Shown: piece after piece, positions 19,129-29,215 of the stretch
Position numbering within the stretch: the stretch's first letter is position 1
Layout: every line of letters begins with the position of its first letter
From: an uncultured Chlorobiaceae bacterium
GTDB taxonomy: Bacteria > Bacteroidota > Chlorobiia > Chlorobiales > Chlorobiaceae
Reading direction: 5' to 3'
DNA: 55,410 nt
Assembly: GCA_903915955.1 (NCBI GenBank)
Contig: CAIWUU010000059.1
Location: 1 to 55,410 of the forward strand
The notes under the pieces: generated by a model
What the model was told of the DNA's origin: nothing
The model's database searches: none
Seen by the model: the letters and a program-made list of their open reading frames with translations, nothing else
Program-made: the position numbers and the translations under genes

Positions 19129-21327
19129 TCAGCTTATAAGCCGCTCAACCGTAAACACTCCAGGTACTCTCTTCAGCTTGTCCATCAGCGTGGTAAGCTT
19201 TTCAGCATTGGGAACATAAATCATCATCGTACCAACAAAAAGTCCATCGCGTGCGTTCAGTGAGATTGTACGAATATTGGTATCAAATTTGGAAATAACC
19301 GTTGTGATCTGAGTCATGATTCCAAGCCGATCTTCTCCCTCAATCTTTATGCCAGCAAGAAAATTGGTATCGACTTTCCGATTCCATGCAACAGAGACAA
19401 CACGTTCGCTTTTAAGCAGATTTTCATTGCTGACATTAACACAATTCTTGCGGTGAATCTTGGCACCATCCGCAGTAACAAAACCAATAACATCATCACC
19501 GGGAACCGGCTGGCAACACTTTGCATAAGAGTATGCAATATTACTCATACCAGCAATAATGACCTCATCTTTTTTTAAGGGAACACCTTGCTGCTCCTGA
19601 TCCTGCCTGGCAGTCTGCAAATACTCATCAAGCTCCCGAGCTTCATCAAAAGCACTTTTCGCAGCATGTTCCTCTTTTTTGAAACTGTTCGCCCGCTCAA
19701 TCACCTCCTCACCATTAATTTGCTGATTGGCAAGAGCGCTGAAAAAATCAGCCGGTGTTTTAAGACCATTCTTTTTAACCTGCTGAATGATCTCACTATC
19801 CGAAAAAAGCTTTTTGGTACCTGTAAGCAGTTTTTCCCATATTCCCCGCCCTTTCTCAATCTGCAGACGACGATCCTCGTTGATGGCAGATCGTATCTTC
19901 AGTTTGGCTCGCTGGGTGACTACTATCTTGAGCCAGTCCGATTTCGGTTTCTGGTTTTTGGAGGTGATAATCTCGACCCGATCACCCGATTTGAGCTGCG
20001 CATTGAGACGCACAATCTTGCCATTGACCTTGGCGCCGATACAGCCATGACCCACTTCGGTATGAATGGCATAAGCGAAATCTATGGGAGTCGCACCCGC
20101 AGGCATGGTTTTCATGTCTCCCTTGGGCGTGAAAACATAGATCTCCTCATGATAAAGATTGAGCTTGAACCCCTCCATAAAAGAGGCTGCCGAGTCCGCA
20201 TCCTTGATCAGCTCCCTTGCCCAGCGAAGAAAGGAGTCAACATTGGCATCGTCCCTTGAAATTTTCTCCTTGTATCGCCAATGAGCTGCAACACCAAGCT
20301 CCGCAAACTCATGCATACGCTTCGTGCGAATCTGCAATTCAACCATGTGCCCTTTCGGGCCGATAATAGCCGAATGAAGAGACTGATAGCCGTTATGCTT
20401 TGGTATTGATACATAGTCCTTGAAGTACAGCGGAATTGGAGGATATTGCTGCGTAATAAAACCATAGACTGAAAAACAGTCGGCAATACGCTCCGTATCA
20501 ATAATGACCCTGAGACCATAAAGATCGCGAATATCCTCAAAGCTCTTGTTCTTGCTGCGCATCTTGTTGTAGATCGAGAACAGATGCTTTGCCCGCCCCT
20601 GTACGTCAACCTTGAAACCCTGTTTTTCCAGATCCGCCTTGATCGGAATAATCATTTTGCTCAGATAGTTGACACGGTCCTCCTTGTTCGTCCGAAGTTT
20701 CTGTTGAAGAAAATCGTGCATTTCCGGATCTATAAACCTGAGCGCCAGGTTTTCAAACTCAACCTTCATTTTCCCAAGACCGAAGCGGTGCGCAAGAGGG
20801 GCATAGATATCCCTCGTTTCAAGCGCAATCTTCAGACGCCGGTGCTCAGGAAGCGACTCGAGCGTCCTCATGTTGTGCAGACGATCACAAAACTTGATGA
20901 GAATCACCCTGATATCCTTGACCATGGAGAGAAGCATCTTTCGAAATCCCTCCGCCTGGGTCGTCTCACGGTTGATCGTGATTCCTGATATTTTGGTAAG
21001 GCCTTCAACAATATCGGCTACTTCAACACCCAATTCGGCTACAATATCTTCATAGGTATATCCGCTATCTTCAATGACATCATGCAGTAACGCCGCTGCC
21101 ACGGAAACACCATCAAGGGGAAGTTCATTGAGCAGAATAGTGGCAACCTCAACCGGATGGAAGAAAAATGGCTCCCCTGAAGCTCTTTTTTCCCCTTCGT
21201 GCGCCCGGTAGCACATAAAAAATGCCCTCTGAATCAGCGACTCATCAAAATGCTTGAGATTCTTGCGTGAAAGCTGAAGTATCTCGTGGAGTTTATTGTA
21301 ATGATCCTTCTCGATCTGTGCTAACAT
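19129..21327 (-). CDS. Bifunctional (p)ppGpp synthetase/hydrolase
   Basis: A 732-residue RelA/SpoT homologue. The HD hydrolase domain (residues about 40-190) keeps the HD pair in ALLHDVIED, and the synthetase domain (about 230-350) has LFSIYNKMRSK and IRDLYGLRVI. A TGS domain follows (about 390-455), then a helical part and a C-terminal ACT domain. With both catalytic domains intact it is likely the single enzyme that makes and breaks (p)ppGpp in the stringent response. It lies alone between LemA and uvrB. Confidence 0.96.
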   Translation of the reverse strand: MLAQIEKDHYNKLHEILQLSRKNLKHFDESLIQRAFFMCYRAHEGEKRASGEPFFFHPVEVATILLNELPLDGVSVAAALLHDVIEDSGYTYEDIVAELGVEVADIVEGLTKISGITINRETTQAEGFRKMLLSMVKDIRVILIKFCDRLHNMRTLESLPEHRRLKIALETRDIYAPLAHRFGLGKMKVEFENLALRFIDPEMHDFLQQKLRTNKEDRVNYLSKMIIPIKADLEKQGFKVDVQGRAKHLFSIYNKMRSKNKSFEDIRDLYGLRVIIDTERIADCFSVYGFITQQYPPIPLYFKDYVSIPKHNGYQSLHSAIIGPKGHMVELQIRTKRMHEFAELGVAAHWRYKEKISRDDANVDSFLRWARELIKDADSAASFMEGFKLNLYHEEIYVFTPKGDMKTMPAGATPIDFAYAIHTEVGHGCIGAKVNGKIVRLNAQLKSGDRVEIITSKNQKPKSDWLKIVVTQRAKLKIRSAINEDRRLQIEKGRGIWEKLLTGTKKLFSDSEIIQQVKKNGLKTPADFFSALANQQINGEEVIERANSFKKEEHAAKSAFDEARELDEYLQTARQDQEQQGVPLKKDEVIIAGMSNIAYSYAKCCQPVPGDDVIGFVTADGAKIHRKNCVNVSNENLLKSERVVSVAWNRKVDTNFLAGIKIEGEDRLGIMTQITTVISKFDTNIRTISLNARDGLFVGTMMIYVPNAEKLTTLMDKLKRVPGVFTVERLIS

Positions 21328-21526
21328 TGCAAACGAACTGGAGTGAATGGCATTTCAAAAACGGACAGGGTACGATGCGCTCTTGTTCTCACCAACATAC
21401 AAAAAAGCCTGCATATAGACACAAAAAAAGGGGGGCGTTACTTTTGAATCCACTGGCTTATGTTGGCTCAGCCGGTCTGATCACAAACCAGACAAAAGTA
21501 TTTGATGGAAATCGTTCATCATGCTT

Positions 21527-23599
21527 TTACGGCATACTTTTCTTTTCATCACCACCCTGCGGCCGCTTCAAAACCTGTTCAAGTTTGCTGATCTCATCAC
21601 GCAGATAAGCTGCTTTTTCATACTCCATCTGGACGGCTGCTTCCTGCATTTCAAGTCGGAGCTCTGCGGCCATAGCGTAACCCTGCTCTGGTGTCAAGGT
21701 GTCAACAAGACCCGAAAACACACGCTCCGGTTTGGCTTCAAGCCCAAAACGCCTTCTCCTGTAGCGCTCTTCGGCATCGGCCACTCCTGTGGTATCAAGG
21801 ATCTGATCAACTGACTTGATGATTGAACGAGGAGTTATGCCGTGCTCTTCGTTGTATCGCCGCTGGATTGTCCGTCGCCTTGCAGTTTCGTCGAGCACCT
21901 CCTGAATTGAGCGGGTGATCACATCAGCGTAGAGCACAACAAATCCGTCGAGATTACGGGCTGCCCTGCCGGCAATCTGCATCAGCGAACGGGTGTTGCG
22001 CAAAAAGCCCTCCTTGTCGGCATCAAGAATTGCCACGAGGGAGACTTCCGGAAGATCAAGCCCTTCCCGCAGCAGGTTGACTCCGACCAGCACATCAATA
22101 TCTCCCGTCCTGAGTTCTCTGAGAATCTGGATTCGCTCCAGACTCTTGATCTCTGAATGGAGGTAGCGTGAACGAATACCAGCCTTTCTGAAAAAGTCGT
22201 GCAGATCCTCCGACATTCTTTTGGTGAGCGTCATCACCAGAACCTTGTGCCCTTTGCCGGTATGGATACGGATTTCGGCCATCAGGTTGTCGATCTGCCC
22301 GTTGACCGGACGAACCTCAACTGGCGGATCAAGCAGGCCGGTAGGACGAACAAGCAGCTCAACCACCTCGCCTCCAGAACGGAGCAGCTCATGGTCACCG
22401 GGAGTGGCGCTGACACAGATCACCTGCTTCACCATCTCCTCAAACTCCTCAAACCGGAGTGGTCGATTGTCGAGCGCTGAGGGAAGCCTGAAGCCATGTT
22501 CGACCAGAATGGTTTTGCGTGACCGGTCGCCACCGTACATGCCACGTATCTGCGGCAACGTCACATGCGACTCATCAATCACCACAAGATAGTCCTCTGG
22601 AAAATAGTCGAGGAGACAGATGGGGCGCTCCCCGGCAGGACGTCCTGAAAGATGGCGAGAGTAATTCTCAATACCGGAGCAGTAGCCAAGCTCCTTCATC
22701 ATCTCAAGATCGTAGCGGGTGCGCTCTTCAATTCTGCGAGCTTCGAGAAAGCGGTTTTCTGCGCGATAATAGTTCAACCGCTCCGCAAGTTCGTTTTCGA
22801 TGGCAAACATTGCCACCTTGAGCTTCTCCTCATCGGCAACAAACTGCCGGGCCGGATAGATGAAAGCATAATCATCAACTCCAAGCACCTCCCCGGTATG
22901 AATATCAAAGGTCTGGATACTCTCTATCTCGGAGCCGAAAAACTCGATTCTGAGGGCAAGCTCGTCATGCGCAGGCACCAGATCAATGCTGTCTCCCCTG
23001 ACCCGGAACTTGCCGGAGGTTGGCTGAACATCATCACGAATATAGTGGAGCGCGATCAGCTCTTTAAGAAAAACATCGCGATCCTTCTCCATGCCGGAAC
23101 GGAGTTCGATAATCTGCGCTTTCCAGTCTTCAGGAGAGCCCAAGCCATAAATACAACTGACCGAGCTGACCACAATCACATCTTTCCGGCCACTGAGAAG
23201 AGAACTTGTAGCCTTCAGTCGAAGACGTTCAATCTCATCGTTGATGCGAAGATCTTTGGCGATATACTTGTCAAGCGAGGGCAGGTAGGCCTCCGGCTGG
23301 TAAAAATCGTAGTAGCTGATAAAGTACTCGACGGCATTATCCGGGAAAAATTGCTTGAGCTCCCCGTAGAGCTGGGCCGCAAGCGTCTTGTTGTGGCTCA
23401 TCACCAGCACCGGCTTGTTGACCTGCGTGATGACGTTGGAGATGGTAAAGGTTTTTCCGGAACCGGTCACCCCAAGGAGCGTCTGGTAGGGATTCCCCGA
23501 CAACACGCCATCACAGAGCGCCTCAATGGCTCTCGGCTGGTCACCTGCCGGACTGTAAGGACTGACCAGCCTGTATGTTCCGCCAACAATCTCTGCCAT
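21527..23599 (-). CDS. uvrB: Excinuclease ABC subunit B
   Basis: A 690-residue UvrB. It has Walker A GVTGSGKT near residue 43, the beta-hairpin segment [29 protein letters not shown], and helicase motifs through AGRAARN. The C-terminal UVR motif ([14 protein letters not shown]) that binds UvrC is present. It verifies damage and loads UvrC in nucleotide excision repair. The ATG at 23599 (MAEIVGGTY) is chosen because it matches the family start and has AGAGGGAG upstream; an ATG at 23641 would add 14 extra residues. Its upstream gap holds a broken umuD, another DNA-damage gene. Confidence 0.97.
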   Translation of the reverse strand: MAEIVGGTYRLVSPYSPAGDQPRAIEALCDGVLSGNPYQTLLGVTGSGKTFTISNVITQVNKPVLVMSHNKTLAAQLYGELKQFFPDNAVEYFISYYDFYQPEAYLPSLDKYIAKDLRINDEIERLRLKATSSLLSGRKDVIVVSSVSCIYGLGSPEDWKAQIIELRSGMEKDRDVFLKELIALHYIRDDVQPTSGKFRVRGDSIDLVPAHDELALRIEFFGSEIESIQTFDIHTGEVLGVDDYAFIYPARQFVADEEKLKVAMFAIENELAERLNYYRAENRFLEARRIEERTRYDLEMMKELGYCSGIENYSRHLSGRPAGERPICLLDYFPEDYLVVIDESHVTLPQIRGMYGGDRSRKTILVEHGFRLPSALDNRPLRFEEFEEMVKQVICVSATPGDHELLRSGGEVVELLVRPTGLLDPPVEVRPVNGQIDNLMAEIRIHTGKGHKVLVMTLTKRMSEDLHDFFRKAGIRSRYLHSEIKSLERIQILRELRTGDIDVLVGVNLLREGLDLPEVSLVAILDADKEGFLRNTRSLMQIAGRAARNLDGFVVLYADVITRSIQEVLDETARRRTIQRRYNEEHGITPRSIIKSVDQILDTTGVADAEERYRRRRFGLEAKPERVFSGLVDTLTPEQGYAMAAELRLEMQEAAVQMEYEKAAYLRDEISKLEQVLKRPQGGDEKKSMP

Positions 23600-24254
23600 A
23601 CCTGACGCTCCCTCTTGATGTTTTTTTCGTTTCCCCCCCAAAGGCTTGCGCCCTGCTCTACCGATACGTCGCCACTACCTGGCTCGAAAATGATTCGCCA
23701 CCCCGACATTTTCCGTAAAGAGCACATCAGACATCTCATCGACAGACTTATAAAATATCATGGGCGATTCTCAACAAAGAGGAGGCACCAAGAAGATAAG
23801 AAAAATCGCAAGGCTTACAATTTGGCAAAGTGCGCGGCACGAATACCCCAAAAGATTCGTGTTGTCGTGTTTATCGCTGAGAGATGTTCTGTACCCTGCT
23901 TGATCTATCCGTTGTGGCTCTTCATTCTCTTTTTCGCATATTGTGATGGTACCCTGATTTTGAGAACTGTCACCATTGCTGATGCGTCTTTCCCGAATAC
24001 ATACCGATCCGGTGCTGGACTTTTATACTGCGGATGTGGCGACCTCGCTTGAGTTGCCGCTTTTTGCTGCGGCTGTTTTGGCTGGATTTCTTTCTCCGGC
24101 GTTGTGAATAAATAATCCTGCGCTTAAACGGGATGTGCCTTCGACGTGGCGGAAAAGTTACGCATATATGTTTGAATGTATCAAGCTATCAAACTCATGG
24201 GATTTCTGTTGCTTATGGGAATAATTTTGGTAAAGCATTTCATAAGACATTCGC
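23600..24254. other. Gap between uvrB and hsdR
   Basis: This 655-bp stretch has no intact recognised gene. It should hold the uvrB promoter on the minus strand and the hsdR promoter on the plus strand. A 47-codon open frame (23760-23903, plus) has no clear ribosome site or family and may be chance or debris. The umuD remnant at 23982-24107 is listed separately. The last 150 bases before hsdR show nothing I can name. Confidence 0.6.
23982..24107 (+). pseudogene. Truncated umuD remnant
   Basis: A 41-codon frame opens with an ATG, reads MRLSRIHTDP, and continues to ELPLFAAAVLAGFLSPA before a stop. The second part resembles the start of UmuD proteins, which read like PLFxxxVxCGFPSPAxDY. The frame ends just where family members continue into the peptidase domain, so everything after the SPA motif is missing and replaced by unrelated DNA before hsdR. 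UmuD is the self-cleaving subunit of DNA polymerase V. The loss point (about 24101) is probably the left junction of the restriction island. The call rests on a short match. Confidence 0.6.
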
Positions 24255-27254
24255 ATGACTACTGAAAACAAGATCGAACTGAGCCTGATAGCCAAGCTCA
24301 GGGATCTCAAATACATCTATCGGGAAGATATACGGGATCGTGCCGGGCTGGAGAAGAACTTCCGCGAAAAGTTTGAATCGCTCAACAGGGTTCATCTGAC
24401 CGATGCAGAGTTCGCTCGACTGCTGGATCAGATTGTCACCCCGGATGTCTTTGCTGCAGCCCGCCATCTGCGCGAACGCAACAGCTTCGACCGTGACGAC
24501 GGCACACCGCTCTTCTACACCCTGGTCAACATCAAGGAGTGGTGCAAAAACAGCTTTGAGGTGGTGAACCAGCTCCGCATTAACACTGATAACAGCCATC
24601 ATCGTTATGACGTGCTGCTCCTTATCAACGGCGTACCGGTGGTACAAATTGAGCTGAAAACCCTCGCCATCAGCCCGCGCACAGCCATGCAGCAGATCGT
24701 CGATTACAAAAACGACCCCGGCAACGGCTACACCAAAACCCTCCTCTGCTTTCTGCAACTCTTCATCGTCAGCAACCGCACCGATACCTGGTACTTCGCC
24801 AACAACAACAGCCGCCACTTCAGCTTCAACGCTGATGAGCGTTTTCTGCCGCTCTACCAGTTTGCCGGAGAAGACAACAAGAAGATTACTCATCTCGACA
24901 GTTTTGCCGAGAAGTTCCTCGCCAAATGCACCTTGGGCGAAATGATAAGCCGATACATGGTGCTGGTGGCCAGCGAGCAGAAGCTGATGATGATGCGCCC
25001 TTACCAGATTTATGCTGTCAAGGCAATCGTGGAGTGTATTCATCAGAACTCCGGCAACGGCTACGTCTGGCACACCACCGGCAGTGGCAAGACGCTCACC
25101 TCCTTCAAGGCATCCACCCTGCTCAAGGATAACCCCGATATTGACAAATGCCTCTTTGTGGTAGACCGCAAAGACCTCGACCGACAGACGCGGGAAGAGT
25201 TCAACCGCTTTCAGGAGAACTGCGTCGAAGAGAACACCAACACCGAAACCCTGGTGCAGCGGCTGCTCTCCAATGATTATGCCAACAAGGTGATTGTTAC
25301 CACCATCCAGAAGCTCGGTCTTGCCCTTGATGGCAGCAATAAACGCAACTACAAGGAACGGCTGGAACCGCTGCGTAAAAAGCGCATGGTCTTCATCTTC
25401 GACGAATGCCACCGCTCCCAATTCGGCGACAACCACAAGGCCATCAAGGAATTTTTCCCCAACGCCCAGCTCTTCGGCTTCACCGGTACGCCAATCTTTT
25501 CAGAAAATGCCAGTTATCAACAGATTGAGGGGCAGCAGGGCTCTTTTATCACCACAGCAGAGATCTTTCAGCAGCAACTGCACGCCTACACTATCACGCA
25601 CGCCATTGAAGACCGCAACGTCCTGCGCTTCCACGTCGACTATTTCAGGCCCGAAGGCAAGAACAGGCCAAAGCCGGGGGAGGCGCTTACCAAGAGAGCC
25701 ATTGTTGAGGCCATTCTCGAAAAACACGACACTGCCACCTACGGGCGCAAGTTCAACGCCATTCTGGCTACGGCCTCCATCAACGATGCCATTGCCTATC
25801 ATGAGCTGTTCAAGAGCATTCAGGCCGAAAAGCAAGCCAAAGAGAGCAACTTTCAGCCACTGAACATCGCCTGTGTCTTTTCGCCTCCCGCGCAGGCTAT
25901 TGCTGGTGATGCCGGGAATCGAAACGAAAAGAATGTGGCAGACATCAAGCAGCTCCAGGAAGATCTGCCGCAGGAGAAGGCCGACAACCAGGTTGCCCCG
26001 GATGAAAAAAAGGTGGCCCTCAAAGCCATCATTGCCGACTACAACACCAACTACGGCGCCAACCACCGCATCGACGAATTCGACCTCTACTATTCGGATG
26101 TGCAAAAGCGCATCAAAGATCAGCAATACCCCAATCAGGACTTGCCGCATGCGCAGAAGATCGACATCGTGATTGTGGTGGATATGCTGCTTACCGGTTT
26201 TGACTCCAAATTCCTGAACACCATCTACGTCGATAAAAACCTGAAGTACCACGGGCTGATTCAGGCCTTCTCACGCACCAACCGTGTACTGAACGATACC
26301 AAGCCCTACGGCAGCATTCTCGACTTCCGCCAGCAGCAAAGCGCGGTCAACGATGCCATCGCCCTCTTTTCCGGTGAGCAAGCCGACCGCGCCCGCGAAA
26401 TCTGGCTGGTTGATTCCGCCCCGGTGGTCATCAACAAACTGGAAAGTGCGGTTAAAAAGCTGGCCGAATTCATGCAATCCCAGGGGCTGGCAAGCGCCCC
26501 GGAAGAGGTGGCAAACCTTAAGGGCGATGCAGCACGCGGCCAGTTCATCAACCTCTTCAAGGAGGTGCAGCGCCTCAAAACCCAGCTTGACCAATACACC
26601 GACCTGACGGCGGAAAACGCCCTCAGCATCGCGCAGGTCATACCGCCGGAGCAGTTGCAGGCCTTCCGTGGAGTCTATCTCGAAACCGCCCAGCGGCTGA
26701 AAGAAAAAAAGAGCAAAAGCAACGACGGCCCGGAAGAGGAGCAACTCGATTTTGAATTCGTGCTCTTTGCCTCCGCCATGATTGATTACGACTACATCAT
26801 GGGCCTCATTACAAGCTACTCGCAGCAGACACCCGGCAAGCAAAAGATGAGCCGCACCGAACTTATCGGTTTGATTGCATCCGAGGCCAACCTTCTTGAG
26901 GTGCGCGAAGAGATCGCCGACTATATCGGCACCCTCAAGTCAGGCGAAGGGTTGAAAGAGAGTGAGGTTCGTCAGGGTTACGAAACCTTCAGGGCCGAAA
27001 AAAACGCCCGTCAACTGGCTGACATTGCCGAAAAGCACGGGCTGGAAACCTCCGCGCTTCAAGCCTTTGTAGATACCATCATGCAGCGGATGATCTTCGA
27101 CGGCGAACGGTTGACCGATCTACTCGCTCCGCTGGGGCTGAACTGGAAAAGCAGAAGACAAAAAGAGCTGGCATTGATGGAGGAGCTGATTCCGTTGCTG
27201 CACAAACTTGCGCAAGGGCGGGAAATTTCGGGGTTGGAGGGGTATGAGCAATAA
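24255..27254 (+). CDS. hsdR: Type I restriction enzyme R subunit
   Basis: A 999-residue HsdR. The N-terminal nuclease domain shows the PD-(D/E)xK pattern (RYDVLLLI near residue 117 and QIELK near 131). The motor has Walker A TTGSGKT near 274, DECHRSQFG near 383, FGFTGTPIF, and later DMLLTGFDSKFL and QAFSRTNRV. The C-terminal helical region that contacts the HsdM/HsdS core is present. It cuts unmodified DNA after ATP-driven translocation. The length is normal and no break is visible. Its stop overlaps the next small frame, so the R gene leads the operon. Confidence 0.96.
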   Translation: MTTENKIELSLIAKLRDLKYIYREDIRDRAGLEKNFREKFESLNRVHLTDAEFARLLDQIVTPDVFAAARHLRERNSFDRDDGTPLFYTLVNIKEWCKNSFEVVNQLRINTDNSHHRYDVLLLINGVPVVQIELKTLAISPRTAMQQIVDYKNDPGNGYTKTLLCFLQLFIVSNRTDTWYFANNNSRHFSFNADERFLPLYQFAGEDNKKITHLDSFAEKFLAKCTLGEMISRYMVLVASEQKLMMMRPYQIYAVKAIVECIHQNSGNGYVWHTTGSGKTLTSFKASTLLKDNPDIDKCLFVVDRKDLDRQTREEFNRFQENCVEENTNTETLVQRLLSNDYANKVIVTTIQKLGLALDGSNKRNYKERLEPLRKKRMVFIFDECHRSQFGDNHKAIKEFFPNAQLFGFTGTPIFSENASYQQIEGQQGSFITTAEIFQQQLHAYTITHAIEDRNVLRFHVDYFRPEGKNRPKPGEALTKRAIVEAILEKHDTATYGRKFNAILATASINDAIAYHELFKSIQAEKQAKESNFQPLNIACVFSPPAQAIAGDAGNRNEKNVADIKQLQEDLPQEKADNQVAPDEKKVALKAIIADYNTNYGANHRIDEFDLYYSDVQKRIKDQQYPNQDLPHAQKIDIVIVVDMLLTGFDSKFLNTIYVDKNLKYHGLIQAFSRTNRVLNDTKPYGSILDFRQQQSAVNDAIALFSGEQADRAREIWLVDSAPVVINKLESAVKKLAEFMQSQGLASAPEEVANLKGDAARGQFINLFKEVQRLKTQLDQYTDLTAENALSIAQVIPPEQLQAFRGVYLETAQRLKEKKSKSNDGPEEEQLDFEFVLFASAMIDYDYIMGLITSYSQQTPGKQKMSRTELIGLIASEANLLEVREEIADYIGTLKSGEGLKESEVRQGYETFRAEKNARQLADIAEKHGLETSALQAFVDTIMQRMIFDGERLTDLLAPLGLNWKSRRQKELALMEELIPLLHKLAQGREISGLEGYEQ

Positions 27255-27501
27255 TAAACTACAAGGGAATGAGGTGAACACACTCGCGACACAACAAGAG
27301 TTTTGCAATAAAAACCGGTGGCGCATGAAGCAATGTTATGAAATATGGCAGGCGGATGAAAAACTCTCACCACTGGTGAGAGAATTGCACTGGACACACA
27401 ACACCCTCATTTTTTGGCGATGCAAGAGTTCTAAACTGCATGAGTTTTATGCCAATGAAGATGCTTTGGATTGGGAAACGCAACAAGGGTGTGAATTATG
27501 A
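27244..27501 (+). pseudogene. DUF1016 (YhcG-type) nuclease N-terminal fragment
   Basis: An 85-codon frame that begins inside the hsdR end and ends in a 4-bp ATGA overlap with hsdS. It holds FCNKNRWRMKQCYEIW, LSPLVRELHWTHNTLIFWRCK and LHEFYANE, which match part of the DUF1016 N-terminal domain of YhcG-type proteins. Full family members are around 330-360 residues and have a C-terminal PD-(D/E)xK nuclease, which is absent here. It may still be translated as a coupling peptide between hsdR and hsdS. Confidence 0.75.
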
Positions 27502-28655
27502 ATGTGCCCAAGCTGCGGTTTCCTGAGTTTCAGGAAAAGTGGAAAGAAGATAGGTTGGGAGTAATTTGTGATAGTATCTCATCAGGGAAAGACAAAAGTG
27601 ATCCTGATGGCGCATACGATTTATTTGGCTCAACAGGAGTTATCGGAAAAACGTCAAGTGATACTTTTGATGGTAAATTTCTTTTGGTTGCCAGAGTTGG
27701 AGCAAATGCCGGACTTTTAACAATAGCAATTGGGAAATTTGGTGTAACCGATAACACGCTGGTTATTTACCTTAAAAAGCCAGCCTGTATTGATTTCGTT
27801 TTCTATTATCTGGAAAGCTTGAGATTAAATAGACTTGTTTTTGGTTCAGGTCAGCCTTTGATCACAGGCGGACAATTAAAAGCACTACCCCTTTTTCTTC
27901 CAAACAACTCTGAGCAACAAAAAATCGCCGACAGCCTTTCATCCATCGATGACCTGATCACCGCCCAAACCCAAAAGCTCGTCACGCTCAAAACCCATAA
28001 AAAAGGGCTGATGCAGCAGCTTTTCCCGGCAGAAGGCGAAACCCTGCCCAAGCTGCGCTTTCCTGAATTTCAGGATGATTGGGTAATTAAAAAACTGGGC
28101 GAGCTTGGCAAGCTAATTGGCGGTGGAACGCCAGACAAATCAGTGGCAGAATATTGGCAGGGCGAGATTCCTTGGGTTTCAAGCTCTGACATATACGAAG
28201 ATGATATCAATACTATTTCAGTCACAAGATTTATCAATGAGAAATCAATATCGGAATCTGCAACAAAAAAAGTTCCAAAGGGAAGTGTTTTGTTTGTTTC
28301 AAGAGTTGGTACCGGGAAGTTGGCTATAAATGATAATGATGTGTGTACAAGCCAAGACTTTATGAACTTCATGCCTAAGAAAATTTACAACTATTACCTT
28401 GGGTATTTTTTTATTGTAAATAAATCAGCTCTGATATCTTTAGGTCAAGGCACATCAATCAAAGGATTTTCTAAAGGTGATTTAGAGAAACTTGAAGTAA
28501 GTTACCCCGGGGATCTCGAGCAACAAAAAATCGCCGACTGCCTTTCATCCATCGACGACTTGATCACCGCACAAAGCCAAAAGATCGACATACTCAAAGC
28601 CCATAAAAAAGGGCTCATGCAGCAGCTCTTCCCGGCAATTGACAGCAAGGAGTAA
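27498..28655 (+). CDS. hsdS: Type I restriction-modification specificity subunit
   Basis: A 385-residue HsdS with two target-recognition domains (residues about 5-135 and 185-335), each followed by a long helix of the conserved type. Both helices share QQKIADSLSSIDDLITAQ-like and HKKGLMQQLFPA segments, and each half opens with PKLRFPEFQ. The subunit sets the methylation and cleavage sequence for the HsdM/HsdR complex; the sequence recognised cannot be deduced. It overlaps the DUF1016 fragment by 4 bp. Its 3' end is partly copied elsewhere in the island. Confidence 0.95.
   Translation: MNVPKLRFPEFQEKWKEDRLGVICDSISSGKDKSDPDGAYDLFGSTGVIGKTSSDTFDGKFLLVARVGANAGLLTIAIGKFGVTDNTLVIYLKKPACIDFVFYYLESLRLNRLVFGSGQPLITGGQLKALPLFLPNNSEQQKIADSLSSIDDLITAQTQKLVTLKTHKKGLMQQLFPAEGETLPKLRFPEFQDDWVIKKLGELGKLIGGGTPDKSVAEYWQGEIPWVSSSDIYEDDINTISVTRFINEKSISESATKKVPKGSVLFVSRVGTGKLAINDNDVCTSQDFMNFMPKKIYNYYLGYFFIVNKSALISLGQGTSIKGFSKGDLEKLEVSYPGDLEQQKIADCLSSIDDLITAQSQKIDILKAHKKGLMQQLFPAIDSKE
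27505..27534 (+). repeat. Short direct repeat, hsdS first half (copy 1)
   Basis: This 30-base stretch encoding PKLRFPEFQ is repeated at 28045-28074 with two mismatches. Each copy comes just before a target-recognition domain, so recombination between copies could swap or delete one domain. Confidence 0.85.
27912..28031 (+). repeat. hsdS conserved-helix repeat, copy A
   Basis: A 120-base stretch encoding the first conserved helix of HsdS. A matching 120-base copy lies at 28518-28637, and its last 75 bases appear again at 29413-29487. The copies are highly similar at the DNA level. Confidence 0.9.
28045..28074 (+). repeat. Short direct repeat, hsdS second half (copy 2)
   Basis: This is the second copy of the PKLRFPEFQ-coding 30-base repeat, placed in front of the second target-recognition domain. 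Confidence 0.85.
28518..28637 (+). repeat. hsdS conserved-helix repeat, copy B
   Basis: This 120-base copy encodes the second conserved helix at the HsdS C-terminus and has the same length as copy A. Most differences fall in the middle (AQSQKIDILKAH against AQTQKLVTLKTH). Confidence 0.9.
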
Positions 28656-28697
28656 TTCCATTTCTAAATCTATAATGACATCATAAAGCAAGGTCGA

Positions 28698-28740
28698 TTG
28701 ACGATATTATGCAATTATGGAACATTATACACCATTAGGA
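28698..28740 (+). promoter_or_regulatory. Candidate promoter before the PIN toxin gene
   Basis: A TTGACG word at 28698 followed by AT-rich DNA with CATTATAC about 18 bases on lies in the 129-bp gap between hsdS and the PIN gene. It could start the toxin transcript. Green sulfur promoters are poorly defined, so this is a weak call. Confidence 0.3.
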
Positions 28741-28784
28741 AGCTTGAATATTATAACACTTTTGTTGTAGAAATGGAATAACCA

Positions 28785-29213
28785 ATGAAACTCTATCTTG
28801 ATAACTGCGTTTTTAACCGGCCTTTTGATGTACAATCCAACATCAAAACATTGCTGGAAACAGAAGCCAAGCTGAACATTCAGGAAAACATCCGCAGAGG
28901 AAACCATGAACTGGTTTGGTCATACATCCTTGATTATGAAAATCTGAAAAACCCTTTTCAGGAAAGACAGGAGCAAATTGCAAAATGGAAGCATTATGCA
29001 AAAATTCAGATTGAAGCAGAGGATAGTCTTATTCAACGGGCAAAGTCACTCAAGGAATCAGGGTTGAAATCCTTTGATGCTTTGCATGTTGCTTGCGCGA
29101 TTACGGCAGGCGCAGAGTATTTTTTGACGACAGACATGGGAATTCTTAAAAAAGCAGCAATCATTCGTGATATTCAGATCAAAAACCCTATAGACTTCAT
29201 CAGAGAGGTATAA
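28785..29213 (+). CDS. PIN-domain ribonuclease, probable toxin
   Basis: A 142-residue PIN-fold protein. The acidic residues expected for metal binding appear in LYLDNCVF (near residue 5), SFDALHVACA (near 97) and TTDMGILKK (near 116). PIN toxins of the VapC group cut RNA, often tRNA. The gene is followed after 2 bp by a 66-residue frame that looks like its antitoxin, so the toxin comes first, reversed from the common vapBC order. It sits inside a restriction operon, between hsdS and hsdM. Confidence 0.85.
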   Translation: MKLYLDNCVFNRPFDVQSNIKTLLETEAKLNIQENIRRGNHELVWSYILDYENLKNPFQERQEQIAKWKHYAKIQIEAEDSLIQRAKSLKESGLKSFDALHVACAITAGAEYFLTTDMGILKKAAIIRDIQIKNPIDFIREV

Positions 29214-29215
29214 AC

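Noticed and set aside
23615-24052. Plus-strand open frame of 145 codons upstream of hsdR
   Set aside because: It begins on the reverse of the uvrB upstream region, has no family features, and the umuD remnant in another frame explains part of it better.
24240-25436. Long minus-strand frame of 398 codons opposite hsdR
   Set aside because: It is the antisense shadow of strongly conserved HsdR motifs and has no recognisable features.
27505-28637. CRISPR-like repeats
   Set aside because: Only two to three copies, coding, and explained by the HsdS half-repeat structure.
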